Shown: piece by piece, positions 25,062 to 35,958 of the stretch
Layout of the letters: every line of letters starts with the position of its first letter
Position numbering within the stretch: the first letter of the stretch is position 1
Assembly: GCF_001905845.1 (NCBI RefSeq)
Contig: NZ_LIVZ01000001.1
Span: forward strand, 310,001-374,000
Source of the DNA: Streptomyces sp. TSRI0107
GTDB lineage: Bacteria; Actinomycetota; Actinomycetes; Streptomycetales; Streptomycetaceae
Direction of reading: 5' to 3'
Length of the DNA stretch: 64,000 nucleotides
Program-made: the position numbers and the translations under genes
Notes under the pieces: generated by a model
Told to the model about the DNA's origin: nothing
Databases searched by the model: none
What the model saw: the letters and a program-made list of their open reading frames with translations, nothing else

Positions 25062-26012
25062 ATGGCGTACGACCTGATCACCATGGGGCGCATCGGTGTG
25101 GACCTCTATCCGCTGCAGACCGGCGTCCCGCTCGCGCAGGTGTCGTCCTTCGGCAAGTTCCTCGGCGGATCCGCCGCCAACGTCGCGGTCGCCGCCGCCC
25201 GCCTCGGCCGCCGCACGGCGGTCGTCACCCGCACCGGCGACGACCCCTTCGGCACCTACCTCCACCAGGCGCTGCGCGACTTCGGCGTGGACGACCGCTG
25301 GGTCACCGCCGTGCCCGGACTGCCCACCCCGGTCACCTTCTGCGAGGTGTTCCCGCCGGACGACTTCCCGCTCTACTTCTACCGGCGGCCCAAGGCGCCG
25401 GACCTGGAGATCGACGCCCACGAACTCGACCTCGACGCCCTGCGCGACGCCCGGATCTTCTGGGTGACCGGCACCGGCCTGAGCGAGGAACCCAGCCGTA
25501 CGGCCACCCTGGCGGCCCTCGCCCACCGCGCCAAGGCCGCCACCACCGTCTTCGACCTCGACTGGCGCCCCATGTTCTGGCAGGACCCGGACACAGCCCG
25601 CCCCTTCTACGCCGAGGCCCTGAAACACACCACCGTCGCCGTCGGCAACCTCGACGAGGTGGAGATCGCCACCGGCGTCCGCGAACCGCACGCCGCCGCC
25701 CGGGCCCTCCTGGACGCCGGGGTGGCGCTGGCCGTCGTCAAGCAGGGACCCAAGGGCGTCCTCGCGGTCGGCGAGAACGGCGAGTCCGCCGAGGTCCCCC
25801 CGCTCCCCGTGAACGTCCTCAACGGGCTCGGCGCCGGTGACGCCTTCGGCGGTGCCCTCTGCCACGGGCTGCTGCACGACTGGGACCTGGAGCGGACCAT
25901 GCGCTACGCCAACGCCGCCGGCGCCATCGTCGCCTCCCGCCTGGAGTGCTCCTCCGCGATGCCCACGCCGGACGAGATCGAGGCCGCGCTGAACGCGGGA
26001 GCCGTGCTGTGA
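25062..26012 (+). CDS. iolC: 5-dehydro-2-deoxygluconokinase
   Basis: 316-aa PfkB-type kinase of myo-inositol breakdown. It begins MAYDLITMGRIGVDLYPLQT, the IolC-typical N-terminus, carries FLGGSAANVAVAAARLG for substrate binding and LNGLGAGDAFGGALCHGL for ATP/anion-hole. It phosphorylates 5-dehydro-2-deoxy-D-gluconate (made by IolD/IolB). First gene of the operon; its stop overlaps the next start by 4 bp. Confidence 0.94.
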   Translation: MAYDLITMGRIGVDLYPLQTGVPLAQVSSFGKFLGGSAANVAVAAARLGRRTAVVTRTGDDPFGTYLHQALRDFGVDDRWVTAVPGLPTPVTFCEVFPPDDFPLYFYRRPKAPDLEIDAHELDLDALRDARIFWVTGTGLSEEPSRTATLAALAHRAKAATTVFDLDWRPMFWQDPDTARPFYAEALKHTTVAVGNLDEVEIATGVREPHAAARALLDAGVALAVVKQGPKGVLAVGENGESAEVPPLPVNVLNGLGAGDAFGGALCHGLLHDWDLERTMRYANAAGAIVASRLECSSAMPTPDEIEAALNAGAVL

Positions 26013-26977
26013 GGGCGGGCCGCGTGACGGGCGCGCACCACGAGACCGGCGGCACCGCCGGCGGGGGCACTCCCGCGGCAGCCGTGGCGGACGTCCCCGG
26101 CGTCGACGTACCCGAACTGGTCCGCCTGCGCACCCACCACCCGGAGGCCGTCGCCGAGGCCGCCGCCCGCCGCGCCCGCCGGCCCCTGATCGAGGACGAC
26201 GGCCGGCTGATGATCGTCGCCGCCGACCACCCGGCACGCGGCGCGCTCGGCGTCGGCGACCGCAGACTCGCCATGGCCAACCGCGCCGACCTGCTGGGAC
26301 GCCTCTGCCTGGCGCTCTCCCGCCCCGGCGTGGACGGCGTCCTCGCCACCGCCGACATCCTCGACGACCTGCTGCTGCTCGGCGCGCTGGACGGCAAGGT
26401 CGTCATGGGGTCGATGAACCGCGGCGGTCTCCAGGGCGCCCGCTTCGAACTCGACGACCGCTTCACCGGCCACCGCCCCGAGGACATCCAGCGCCTCGGC
26501 TTCGACGCCGGGAAACTGCTCCTGCGCATCGACTACGACGACCCGGGCTCCCTCAACACCCTGGAGGCCACCGCCCGCGTCATCGACGAGATGGCCGCCC
26601 GCCGGCTCCCGGTGTTCGTCGAGCCGTTCATCAGCCGCCGGGGCCCGGACGGACGGCTGCGCAACGATCTTTCGGCCGACGCGGTGACGAGGTCGATCGC
26701 CATCGCCTCCGGCCTGGGCGGCAGTTCGGCGTACACCTGGCTGAAGGTCCCGGTCACCGACGACCCCGCCGACATGGCCGAGGTCATGGAGACGTCGACC
26801 CTGCCGGCGGTGCTGCTCGGCGGCGAGGCCGGGGACGACCAGGACGGGACGTACGAGAAGTGGCGCGGCGCCCTGCGCCTGCCCACCGTGCGGGGCCTGG
26901 TGGTGGGCCGGTCGCTGCTGTACCCGGCGGACGGCGACGTGGCCGCCGCCGTGGACACCGCCGTAGGACTGCTGTGA
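26009..26977 (+). CDS. Cgl0159-family (beta/alpha)8 aldolase-like protein of inositol catabolism
   Basis: 322-aa TIM-barrel protein of the DeoC/FbaB-like Cgl0159 family, found in actinobacterial inositol clusters. Conserved parts: LMIVAADHPARGALGVG, GVLATADILDDLLLL, VVMGSMNRGGLQG, LLRIDYDDP, YTWLKVPVTDDP (candidate Schiff-base lysine) and VVGRSLLYPADGDV. It probably performs the IolJ step, cleaving 5-dehydro-2-deoxygluconate 6-phosphate to dihydroxyacetone phosphate and malonate semialdehyde. GTG start in a GTGA overlap with iolC; a GTG at 26024 is an alternative. Confidence 0.83.
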   Translation: MRAGRVTGAHHETGGTAGGGTPAAAVADVPGVDVPELVRLRTHHPEAVAEAAARRARRPLIEDDGRLMIVAADHPARGALGVGDRRLAMANRADLLGRLCLALSRPGVDGVLATADILDDLLLLGALDGKVVMGSMNRGGLQGARFELDDRFTGHRPEDIQRLGFDAGKLLLRIDYDDPGSLNTLEATARVIDEMAARRLPVFVEPFISRRGPDGRLRNDLSADAVTRSIAIASGLGGSSAYTWLKVPVTDDPADMAEVMETSTLPAVLLGGEAGDDQDGTYEKWRGALRLPTVRGLVVGRSLLYPADGDVAAAVDTAVGLL

Positions 26978-26984
26978 GGGCCGC

Positions 26985-27800
26985 ATGACACGCAACGAGC
27001 TGTACGTCCCCGCCGGCACCACCGCCGACGCCGATCACACGCTGTACATCGACCCCAAGCGGGCCGGCTGGACCCACAGCGGCCTGCGGATCGTCGAACT
27101 GCCGCCCGGAGGCGAACACACTCTCCTGGCCGGGAACAGCGAGTGGATCGTGCTGCCCCTCAGCGGCGGTTGTACGGTGCACGTGGAGGACCGGGCGTTC
27201 CAACTCCTGGGCCGCGACAGCGTCTTCGCCTCCGTCACCGACTTCGCGTACGTCCCCCGGGAGACCCGGGCACAGATCGCCTCCGGCGCGGGAGGCCGCT
27301 TCGCCCTGGCAGGAGCGAAGTGCGAGCGACGACTCCCCGCCCGCTACGGCCCCGCGCCGGAGGTACCCGTCGAACAGCGCGGCAGCGGCACCTGCGCCCG
27401 CACCGTGCGCAACTTCGCCTCCGCCGACGCCTTCGACTGCGACCGGCTCATCGCCGTGGAGGTGATCACCCCCGGCGGCAACTGGTCGTCGTACCCGCCG
27501 CACAAGCACGACGAGCACCGGCCCGGCGAGGAGGCCGAGCTGGAGGAGATCTACTACTTCGAGATCGACGGGCCCGGTGGCTTCGGCTACCAGCGGGTGT
27601 CCCCCTCCCGCGCGGGCGGCGCCGACGTGCTCGCCGAGGTCCGTACGGGCGACGCCGTCCTCGTGCCGGACGGCTGGCACGGCCCGTCCGTCGCCCAGCC
27701 CGGCCACGACATGTACTACCTGAACGTCATGGCGGGCCCGGGCGAGACCCGGGAGTGGCGGATCCGCTTCCACCCTGACCACACGGAGGGGTACCGATGA
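26985..27800 (+). CDS. iolB: 5-deoxy-glucuronate isomerase
   Basis: 271-aa bicupin. LRIVELPPGGEHTLL opens the first cupin; metal ligands of the second are in YPPHKHDEHRPGEEAELEEI (His, His, Glu) and VPDGWHGPSV (His). Converts 5-deoxy-glucuronate to 5-dehydro-2-deoxygluconate, the IolC substrate. ATG lies 7 bp after the preceding stop, and the end overlaps iolD by 4 bp. Confidence 0.95.
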   Translation: MTRNELYVPAGTTADADHTLYIDPKRAGWTHSGLRIVELPPGGEHTLLAGNSEWIVLPLSGGCTVHVEDRAFQLLGRDSVFASVTDFAYVPRETRAQIASGAGGRFALAGAKCERRLPARYGPAPEVPVEQRGSGTCARTVRNFASADAFDCDRLIAVEVITPGGNWSSYPPHKHDEHRPGEEAELEEIYYFEIDGPGGFGYQRVSPSRAGGADVLAEVRTGDAVLVPDGWHGPSVAQPGHDMYYLNVMAGPGETREWRIRFHPDHTEGYR

Positions 27801-29674
27801 CCATCCGGCTCACCGTCGCACAGGCCCTCGTCCGCTTCCTCGCCGCCCAGCACACCGAACGCGACGGCACCCGGCAGCGGCTGATCGGCGCCACCTGGGG
27901 CATCTTCGGCCACGGCAACGTCGCCGGCATCGGGCAGGCGCTCGTCGAGTACGCCGACGTCATGCCCTACCACCAGGGCCGCAACGAACAGGCCATGGTG
28001 CACGCGGCCGTCGGCTACGCCCGCCAGTCGAACCGGCTGTCCACGCACGCCGTGACCACCTCGATCGGGCCCGGCGCGACCAACCTGGTCACCGGCGCCG
28101 CCCTGGCCACCATCAACCACCTCCCGGTCCTGCTCCTCCCCGGCGACGTCTTCGCCACCCGCCCCGCCGACCCGGTCCTCCAGCAGCTGGAGGTGCCGTA
28201 CGCGGGCGATGTGTCGGTCAACGACAGCCTGCGCCCGGTGTCGAGGTACTTCGACCGCGTCACCCGGCCGGAAGCCCTGATCCCGGCCGCCCTCCAGGCC
28301 ATGCGGGTGCTGACCGACCCCGTCGAGACCGGCGCCGTCACCCTCGCCCTGCCGCAGGACGTGCAGGCCGAGGCGTACGACTGGCCGGAGGAGTTTTTCG
28401 CCGAGCGCACCTGGGTGGTGCGCAGGCCGGGCGCCGACCCGACCGAGCTGGCCGAGGCGGTCCAGGCGATCCGGGCCGCCGAACGGCCGCTGATCGTCGC
28501 CGGCGGCGGCGTCCACCACAGCCGCGCCGAGGCCGCCCTCGCCGAGCTCGCCGAGACCACCGGCATCCCCGTCGCCGCCACCCAGGCCGGCAAGGGCTCC
28601 CTGCCGTACGACCACCCCCAGGACGTCGGCGGCATCGGCCACACCGGCACCGCCACCGCCGACGAGCTGGCCCGCACCGCCGACCTGGTGATCGGCGTCG
28701 GCACCCGCTGGACCGACTTCACCACCGCGTCCAACACCCTCTTCGCGGCGGCCGGCGTCCGCTTCCTCAACCTGAACATCGCCCCCTACGACGGCCACAA
28801 GCTGGCCGGCCTCCCGCTGGTCGCCGACGCCCGCAGCGGCCTGACCGAGCTGACCGACGGACTGCGGCTGCACGGCCACCGGGTCGCCGACGCGTACCGC
28901 GCCGCGTACGGGGCGGCCAAGGAGGCCTGGGAGCGGCGCGTCGACTACGCCTACGCGGCCGCAGATCCGGACGCCCGGCCGACCCAGCCGCAGGTGCTGG
29001 GCGCGCTGGACGCCGTCGTCGACGAGACGGACGTGATCATCAACGCGGCCGGCTCCATGCCGGGCGACCTGCACAAACTCTGGCGGGCACGGTCGTACGA
29101 CCAGTACCACCTGGAGTACGGCTACTCCTGCATGGGCTACGAGATCCCGGCCGCGATCGGCGTGCGGCTGGCCGCCCCCGACCGGCCGGTGTGGGCGCTG
29201 GTCGGCGACGGCACGTACCTGATGATGCCGACGGAGATCGTCACGGCGGTCCAGGAAGGCATCGCGATCAAGGTGCTGCTCGTGCAGAACCACGGGTACG
29301 CCTCGATCGGCGGCCTCTCCGAGTCCGTCGGCGGCGAGCGGTTCGGCACCGCCTACCGCTTCCCGTCCGACGACGGCACCTACACGGGGGCGCCGCTGCC
29401 GGTCGACCTGGCCGCCAACGCGGAGAGCCTCGGCATGCGGGTGCTGCGCGCCCGCACCGTCCGCGACCTGCGCGCCGCGCTCGCCGAGGCGCGGGCCGCC
29501 GACACACCCACATGTGTCTACGTGGAGACCGAAACGGCAGACACAGTGTCGGGCGCACCCGAGGCGCAGGCCTGGTGGGATGTACCCGTGGCCGAGACCG
29601 CGACCCGACCGTCGGCGGTCAAGGCACGTGAGCTGTACGAACGGCACGTCTCGACCCGACGCCGCCATCTGTGA
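27797..29674 (+). CDS. iolD: 3D-(3,5/4)-trihydroxycyclohexane-1,2-dione acylhydrolase
   Basis: 625-aa thiamine-diphosphate enzyme. The activating glutamate is in GRNEQAMVHAAVGYA, the central domain has HTGTATADELARTADLVIG, and the C-terminal TPP/Mg motif is GDGTYLMMPTEIV...QNHGYASIGGL. It opens the ring of trihydroxycyclohexanedione to 5-deoxy-glucuronate. Start ATG overlaps the iolB stop (ATGA). Confidence 0.95.
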   Translation: MTIRLTVAQALVRFLAAQHTERDGTRQRLIGATWGIFGHGNVAGIGQALVEYADVMPYHQGRNEQAMVHAAVGYARQSNRLSTHAVTTSIGPGATNLVTGAALATINHLPVLLLPGDVFATRPADPVLQQLEVPYAGDVSVNDSLRPVSRYFDRVTRPEALIPAALQAMRVLTDPVETGAVTLALPQDVQAEAYDWPEEFFAERTWVVRRPGADPTELAEAVQAIRAAERPLIVAGGGVHHSRAEAALAELAETTGIPVAATQAGKGSLPYDHPQDVGGIGHTGTATADELARTADLVIGVGTRWTDFTTASNTLFAAAGVRFLNLNIAPYDGHKLAGLPLVADARSGLTELTDGLRLHGHRVADAYRAAYGAAKEAWERRVDYAYAAADPDARPTQPQVLGALDAVVDETDVIINAAGSMPGDLHKLWRARSYDQYHLEYGYSCMGYEIPAAIGVRLAAPDRPVWALVGDGTYLMMPTEIVTAVQEGIAIKVLLVQNHGYASIGGLSESVGGERFGTAYRFPSDDGTYTGAPLPVDLAANAESLGMRVLRARTVRDLRAALAEARAADTPTCVYVETETADTVSGAPEAQAWWDVPVAETATRPSAVKARELYERHVSTRRRHL

Positions 29675-29688
29675 AGGAGAAACCGGTC

Positions 29689-31191
<1,503 letters not shown>

Positions 31192-31199
31192 GCGGGCCC

Positions 31200-31246
31200 C
31201 CGGTGCCCCCGGTCCGCCGAGCGACACGGCGGACCGGGGGCACCGG
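31200..31246. terminator. Strong bidirectional terminator after mmsA
   Basis: Perfect 19-bp stem (31200-31218 with 31228-31246) and 9-nt loop, between the convergent mmsA and lipoprotein genes; the longest uninterrupted hairpin seen in the window. Confidence 0.92.
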
Positions 31247-31250
31247 CGTG

Positions 31251-32096
31251 TCACTGGCCGATCGAGGCGTCCCGCTGTTCCCTGACTTCCTTGCTGAGGT
31301 CACCGGTCTCGGCGGCGGGCGGCGCCGTGATCTCCTCGGTGGCCCCGAACTTCAGGAAGTCCATCGTCACGGTCATGCCGGCGCCGGTCTGCTCCATGCG
31401 CACGGGCAGGTCCTTGCCGTCGATCCAGATGTCGCAGGTGATCTTCCCGCCGCCCGCCTCCAGGGCGGCCAGGGCGGCCTTCTTCTCCGCCTCCGTCAGC
31501 TTCGACTTGTTGATGTGCTCCGCGCCGACGCTGCCCCGGTAGTGCGTGGTCTTCTTGCCGAGCACGGTCTCCTCGCCGAGGTCCTTCACCTTCGTGGACG
31601 AGGTCATGTAGCGCAGGGACGCCGTCGGGTCGGCGTTGGCCGCCATGTTGTCCGCGCCCGCCTCGCCGGCCACGGCGGAGACGTCGATGCGCATCCACTC
31701 CTTGCCCGCGAGCGGACCGCTCGGCTGGGGGTCGATGTCGTAGTAGTAGGCGCCGTCCACCATGATCATCCGGGTCGTCGGGGCGTCCTGGAGCGCGGTC
31801 ATCTGCGCCGCGGCGGTGTCCATCTCGACGTCCATGGCGGCGCCGTCGCCCCACGAGTAGGTGCCGTCCATGGAGACCGGCTGCCCGCCGGCCGCCTCCA
31901 GCGTGGTCGTGGTCTCGATCTGCGCCGAGCCGAGCTCCGCGGTCCGGTCCGTGGCACGCGTGAGCGCCGCCATGATCTGGTCGGCGCCGTCGACCGCCTC
32001 GGCCGCCTTGTCCTTCGTCTCGGCGCCGCATCCGACGGTCGCCAGCAGCGCCGCCGCGGTGACCCCGACCCAGGCGACGGTGTGCCGCATCCTCAT
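31251..32096 (-). CDS. Predicted lipoprotein, LolA/LprG-like
   Basis: 281 aa. N-terminal signal with lipobox-like TVGC (Cys 23). The body has repeated beta-rich segments: [48 protein letters not shown] and [17 protein letters not shown], resembling the LprG/LppX or LolA-type lipid-carrier fold. ATG at 32096 ([11 protein letters not shown]) follows GGGGTGGGGA; the second ATG two codons later is equally possible. Cargo unknown. Divergent from the hydrolase-ABC fusion gene. Confidence 0.8.
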   Translation of the reverse strand: MRMRHTVAWVGVTAAALLATVGCGAETKDKAAEAVDGADQIMAALTRATDRTAELGSAQIETTTTLEAAGGQPVSMDGTYSWGDGAAMDVEMDTAAAQMTALQDAPTTRMIMVDGAYYYDIDPQPSGPLAGKEWMRIDVSAVAGEAGADNMAANADPTASLRYMTSSTKVKDLGEETVLGKKTTHYRGSVGAEHINKSKLTEAEKKAALAALEAGGGKITCDIWIDGKDLPVRMEQTGAGMTVTMDFLKFGATEEITAPPAAETGDLSKEVREQRDASIGQ

Positions 32097-32304
32097 GTGT
32101 CCCCACCCCAAAGCTGTGTGTCGGTTGTGGAGGGTGACTCTAGCGGGCCCCACTGACACCCGTATGACGTTCATACCCGACTTCGGACAACCGTTCGTAC
32201 GACGAGTGCGGTACGCGAGGGCCCGTCCGTACACCCCGGGGAGGGCGCCGGGCTCCGTCCACAAGCTGTCTACCGCCGACAGGTCGGCCCCGTACCGTTG
32301 ACGC

Positions 32305-34959
32305 ATGGATCTTCGACTGCCCGGACTGCGCGGGGCGTGGTCGCGCGGGCCCAGGCGGCTGCTCGCCGCCGGTGCCGCCGTCGCCGTCCTCGCCGGCGCC
32401 GGTACGTGGACGGCCGTCGCCTCCGACGACCCGCCCGCGGTGTATCGCGCCGACCGGGTCCTCGCCGTCGGTGACGGGGTGCGGCTGGACACGTCGTACT
32501 TCACCTCCGGCGGCGACGGCCGCCGCCCCGCCGTCCTGCTGGCGCACGGCTTCGGCGGCAGCAAGGACGACCTGCGGCAGCAGGCGGAGCAACTGGCCCG
32601 CGACGGCTACGCGGTGCTCACCTGGTCGGCGCGCGGCTTCGGCAAGTCCACCGGGAAGATCGGGCTGAACGACCCGGACGGCGAGGTCGCCGACGTCTCC
32701 GAACTCCTCGACTGGCTGGCGGAGCAGCCCCAGGTCCGGCTCGACGAGGACGGCGACCCGCGCGTCGGCATGGCGGGCGGCTCCTACGGCGGCGCGATCT
32801 CCCTGCTGGCCGCAGGACACGACCCGCGCGTGGACGCCATCGCCCCCGCCATCACGTACTGGAACCTGGCCGACGCGCTGTTCCCGAACGGTGTCTTCAA
32901 GAAGCTGTGGGCGGGCATCTTCGTCAACACCGGCGGCGGCTGCGCGGAGTTCGAGGCGCGGATCTGCCGGATGTACGAACGGGTCGCCGAGGCCGGCACG
33001 CCGGACGCCGAGGCGCGCGAACTGCTGGAGGAGCGCTCGCCGTCCGCCGTCGGCGACCGCATCAAGGTCCCCACCCTCCTGACCCAGGGCCAGTCCGACT
33101 CCCTCTTCCCGCTCGACCAGGCCGACGCGGCCACGAAGGCCATCCGCGCCAACGGCGCCCCCGTCGACGTCGACTGGATCGCGGGCGGCCACGACGGCGG
33201 CGACCCGGAGACCGACCGCGTCCAGGCCCGCGTCACCGCCTGGTTCGACCGGTACCTGAAGGGCGACAAGGACGCCGACACCGGCCCCACCTTCCGCGTC
33301 ACCCGCACCGGAGGCGTCGACTCCACGGACGGCGAGGCCCAGCTGCGCGGCGCGAGCGCCGACACCTACCCCGGCCTGGCGAGCGGCGGCACGCCCGTCG
33401 CCCTCACCGGCCGCGAGCAGACCTTCGACAACCCGCCCGGCGCGAACCCGCCCGCCGTCTCCGCCCTGCCCGGCCTCGGCGGCAGCGGCGGCCTCGCCCG
33501 GCTCTCCTCCCTGGGCGTCGGAGTCTCCCTGGACTTCCCCGGCCAGTACGCCCGCTTCCCGTCGGCGCCGCTCGCCGACGACCTGCGGATCACCGGCTCC
33601 CCGACGGTCACCGTCCACGTCGAGTCCACCAGCGAGGACGCCGTGCTCTTCGCCAAGGTGTACGACGTCGGCCCGGACGGCAGGCAGCAGGTGCTGCCCT
33701 CCCAGCTGGTCGCCCCCGTGCGCGTCGAGGACGCCGAGTCCGGCAAGGACGTCACCCTCACCCTCCCGGCGATCGACCACGAGGTCGAGAAGGGCCACCG
33801 GCTCAGCCTCGTGCTGTCCGCCACCGACCTCGGCTACGCCTCCCCGGCCGCCCCGGCGACCTACACCGTCTCCCTGAAGAGCGACCTCAGGGTGCCGACC
33901 GCCCCCGGCGTCAGCACGGCCGCCGCCCCGCTGCCCTCCTGGGTGTGGTGGCTGCCGCTCACCGGCGCGCTGACCGCCCTCGCCCTGCTGCTCACCGCCC
34001 GCCGCCGCACCGCGAGCCCCGCCCCCGACCCGGAACTGGCGGACGTACCGCTGGAGATCACCGGCCTGAGCAAGCGGTACGCGAAGTCGGCGGACCGGTA
34101 CGCGGTGCGGGACCTGTCCTTCCGCGTGGAGCAGGGCCAGGTCCTCGGCCTGCTCGGACCGAACGGCGCGGGCAAGACGACCACCCTGCGCATGCTGATG
34201 GGCCTGATCACCCCCGACGGCGGCGAGATCCGCGTCTTCGGCCACGCCATCCGCCCCGGCGCCCCGGTCCTGTCCCGGGTCGGCGCCTTCGTGGAGGGCG
34301 CGGGCTTCCTGCCGCACCTGTCCGGCCGGGAGAACCTGGAGCTGTACTGGAAGGCGACCGGCCGCCCCGCCGAGGACGCCCGCTTCGACGAGGCGCTGCG
34401 GATCGCCGGACTCGGCGAGGCCCTCGCCCGCGCGGTGCGCACCTACTCCCAGGGCATGCGCCAGCGCCTCGCCATCGCCCAGGCCATGCTCGGCCTGCCC
34501 GACCTGCTCATCCTCGACGAACCGACCAACGGCCTCGACCCGCCCCAGATCCGCGAGATGCGCGAGGTGATGATCCGGTACGCGGCCGGCGGCCGCACGG
34601 TGATCGTCTCGAGCCATCTGCTCGCCGAGGTCGAACAGTCCTGCACCCACCTGGTCGTCATGGACCGCGGCCGGCTGGTGCAGGCGGGCCCGGTCGGGGA
34701 GATCGTCGGCTCCGGCGACACCCTGCTCGTCGGCACCCCCGCGCCCCTGGAGGACCCGGTCGTCGAGAAGGTCGCCACGCTGGAGGGCGTCGCCTCCGCC
34801 GTCCGCACCGACGACGGGCTGCTGGTCCGCCTCGACGCCGACGGCAGCGCGTCCCGCCTCGTCGCCGAACTCGTCCGCCTGGAGGTGCCCGTCCAGTCCG
34901 TCGGCCCGCACCGCCGCCTGGAGGACGCCTTCCTCACCCTGATCGGAGGTTCCGCATGA
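32305..34959 (+). CDS. Exported alpha/beta hydrolase fused to ABC transporter ATPase
   Basis: 884-aa continuous frame. A basic N-terminus and membrane helix (about 19-39) are followed by a CocE/X-Pro dipeptidyl-peptidase-like hydrolase ([15 protein letters not shown]; nucleophile Ser160 in [16 protein letters not shown] near residue 298), a C-terminal jelly-roll-like region, a second membrane helix (about 546-567, [18 protein letters not shown]), and then a full ABC ATPase with Walker [10 protein letters not shown] (about 617-625), degenerate signature YSQGMRQR and Walker [13 protein letters not shown]. Topology predicts the hydrolase outside and the ATPase inside. The permease gene follows with a 4-bp overlap. 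Confidence 0.9.
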   Translation: MDLRLPGLRGAWSRGPRRLLAAGAAVAVLAGAGTWTAVASDDPPAVYRADRVLAVGDGVRLDTSYFTSGGDGRRPAVLLAHGFGGSKDDLRQQAEQLARDGYAVLTWSARGFGKSTGKIGLNDPDGEVADVSELLDWLAEQPQVRLDEDGDPRVGMAGGSYGGAISLLAAGHDPRVDAIAPAITYWNLADALFPNGVFKKLWAGIFVNTGGGCAEFEARICRMYERVAEAGTPDAEARELLEERSPSAVGDRIKVPTLLTQGQSDSLFPLDQADAATKAIRANGAPVDVDWIAGGHDGGDPETDRVQARVTAWFDRYLKGDKDADTGPTFRVTRTGGVDSTDGEAQLRGASADTYPGLASGGTPVALTGREQTFDNPPGANPPAVSALPGLGGSGGLARLSSLGVGVSLDFPGQYARFPSAPLADDLRITGSPTVTVHVESTSEDAVLFAKVYDVGPDGRQQVLPSQLVAPVRVEDAESGKDVTLTLPAIDHEVEKGHRLSLVLSATDLGYASPAAPATYTVSLKSDLRVPTAPGVSTAAAPLPSWVWWLPLTGALTALALLLTARRRTASPAPDPELADVPLEITGLSKRYAKSADRYAVRDLSFRVEQGQVLGLLGPNGAGKTTTLRMLMGLITPDGGEIRVFGHAIRPGAPVLSRVGAFVEGAGFLPHLSGRENLELYWKATGRPAEDARFDEALRIAGLGEALARAVRTYSQGMRQRLAIAQAMLGLPDLLILDEPTNGLDPPQIREMREVMIRYAAGGRTVIVSSHLLAEVEQSCTHLVVMDRGRLVQAGPVGEIVGSGDTLLVGTPAPLEDPVVEKVATLEGVASAVRTDDGLLVRLDADGSASRLVAELVRLEVPVQSVGPHRRLEDAFLTLIGGSA

Positions 34960-35816
34960 GCACCCCCGCTCTCACCGACGTGGCCTCCGGCTACCGGGCG
35001 GCCCGCACCCTGCCGCTCCGCGTCGAACTGGTCCGCCAGCTCAAACGCCGCCGCACCCTGGTCATGGGCGGCATCCTCGCCGCCCTGCCGTTCGTGCTGG
35101 CCGTCGCCTTCGCCATCGGCGGCGAGCCGGACGGCCGCGGTGACCGCATCACCCTGATGGACACGGCGACGGCGTCCGGCGCCAACTTCGCCGCCGTGAA
35201 CCTGTTCGTCTCCGCCGGCTTCCTGCTCGTCATACCCGTGGCGCTGTTCTGCGGCGACACGGTCGCCTCGGAGGCCAACTGGTCCTCGCTGCGCTATCTG
35301 CTCGCCGCGCCGGTGCCGCGCGCCCGGCTGCTGTGGTCCAAGCTCGCCGTGGGCCTCGGGATGAGCCTCGCCGCGATGGTGCTGCTGCCGGTGGTCGCGC
35401 TGGCCGTCGGCACCGCCGCCTACGGCTGGGGGCCGCTGGCCATCCCCACCGGCGGCTCCCTCGACGCGGGCACGGCCGCGCAGCGGCTGGTGGTGGTCGT
35501 GGCGTACATCTTCGTCTCCCAACTGGTCACGGCGGGCCTCGCGTTCTGGCTGTCGACCCGCACGGACGCGCCGCTCGGCGCGGTCGGCGGCGCGGTCGGA
35601 CTGACCATCGTCGGCAACGTCCTCGACGCGGTGACCGCCCTCGGCGACTGGCGGCACTTCCTGCCCGCGCACTGGCAGTTCGCCTGGGCGGACGCCGTCC
35701 AGCCCCGCCCGGAGTGGTCCGGCATGATCCAGGGCACCGCGGTCTCCGTAACGTACGCCCTGGTGCTGTTCGCGCTGGCCTTCAGGGGTTTCGCCCGCAA
35801 GGACGTCGTCTCCTAG
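34956..35816 (+). CDS. ABC transporter permease
   Basis: 286-aa ABC-2-type permease with about six hydrophobic segments (e.g. TLVMGGILAALPFVLAVAFA, VNLFVSAGFLLVIPVALF, LGAVGGAVGLTIVGNVLDAV) and the typical SLRYLLAAPVPRARLLWSK loop. ATG at 34956 overlaps the end of the hydrolase-ATPase gene (ATGA). The two proteins should form an exporter; substrate unknown, although the outward hydrolase hints that the exported molecule is processed or inactivated outside. Confidence 0.9.
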   Translation: MSTPALTDVASGYRAARTLPLRVELVRQLKRRRTLVMGGILAALPFVLAVAFAIGGEPDGRGDRITLMDTATASGANFAAVNLFVSAGFLLVIPVALFCGDTVASEANWSSLRYLLAAPVPRARLLWSKLAVGLGMSLAAMVLLPVVALAVGTAAYGWGPLAIPTGGSLDAGTAAQRLVVVVAYIFVSQLVTAGLAFWLSTRTDAPLGAVGGAVGLTIVGNVLDAVTALGDWRHFLPAHWQFAWADAVQPRPEWSGMIQGTAVSVTYALVLFALAFRGFARKDVVS

Positions 35817-35958
35817 GTCAACGGAAGATCACCCACCGGTCTCGGAGGGCGCGCTCCGTGGCCCCTTCGAGACGTTTCCGCAACGCTTCGTCACGCACGT
35901 TCCGGCCCCCCGAGGCGTCACAGTCACAGATGCGACGGACACTAAGGGGGCACGGACG

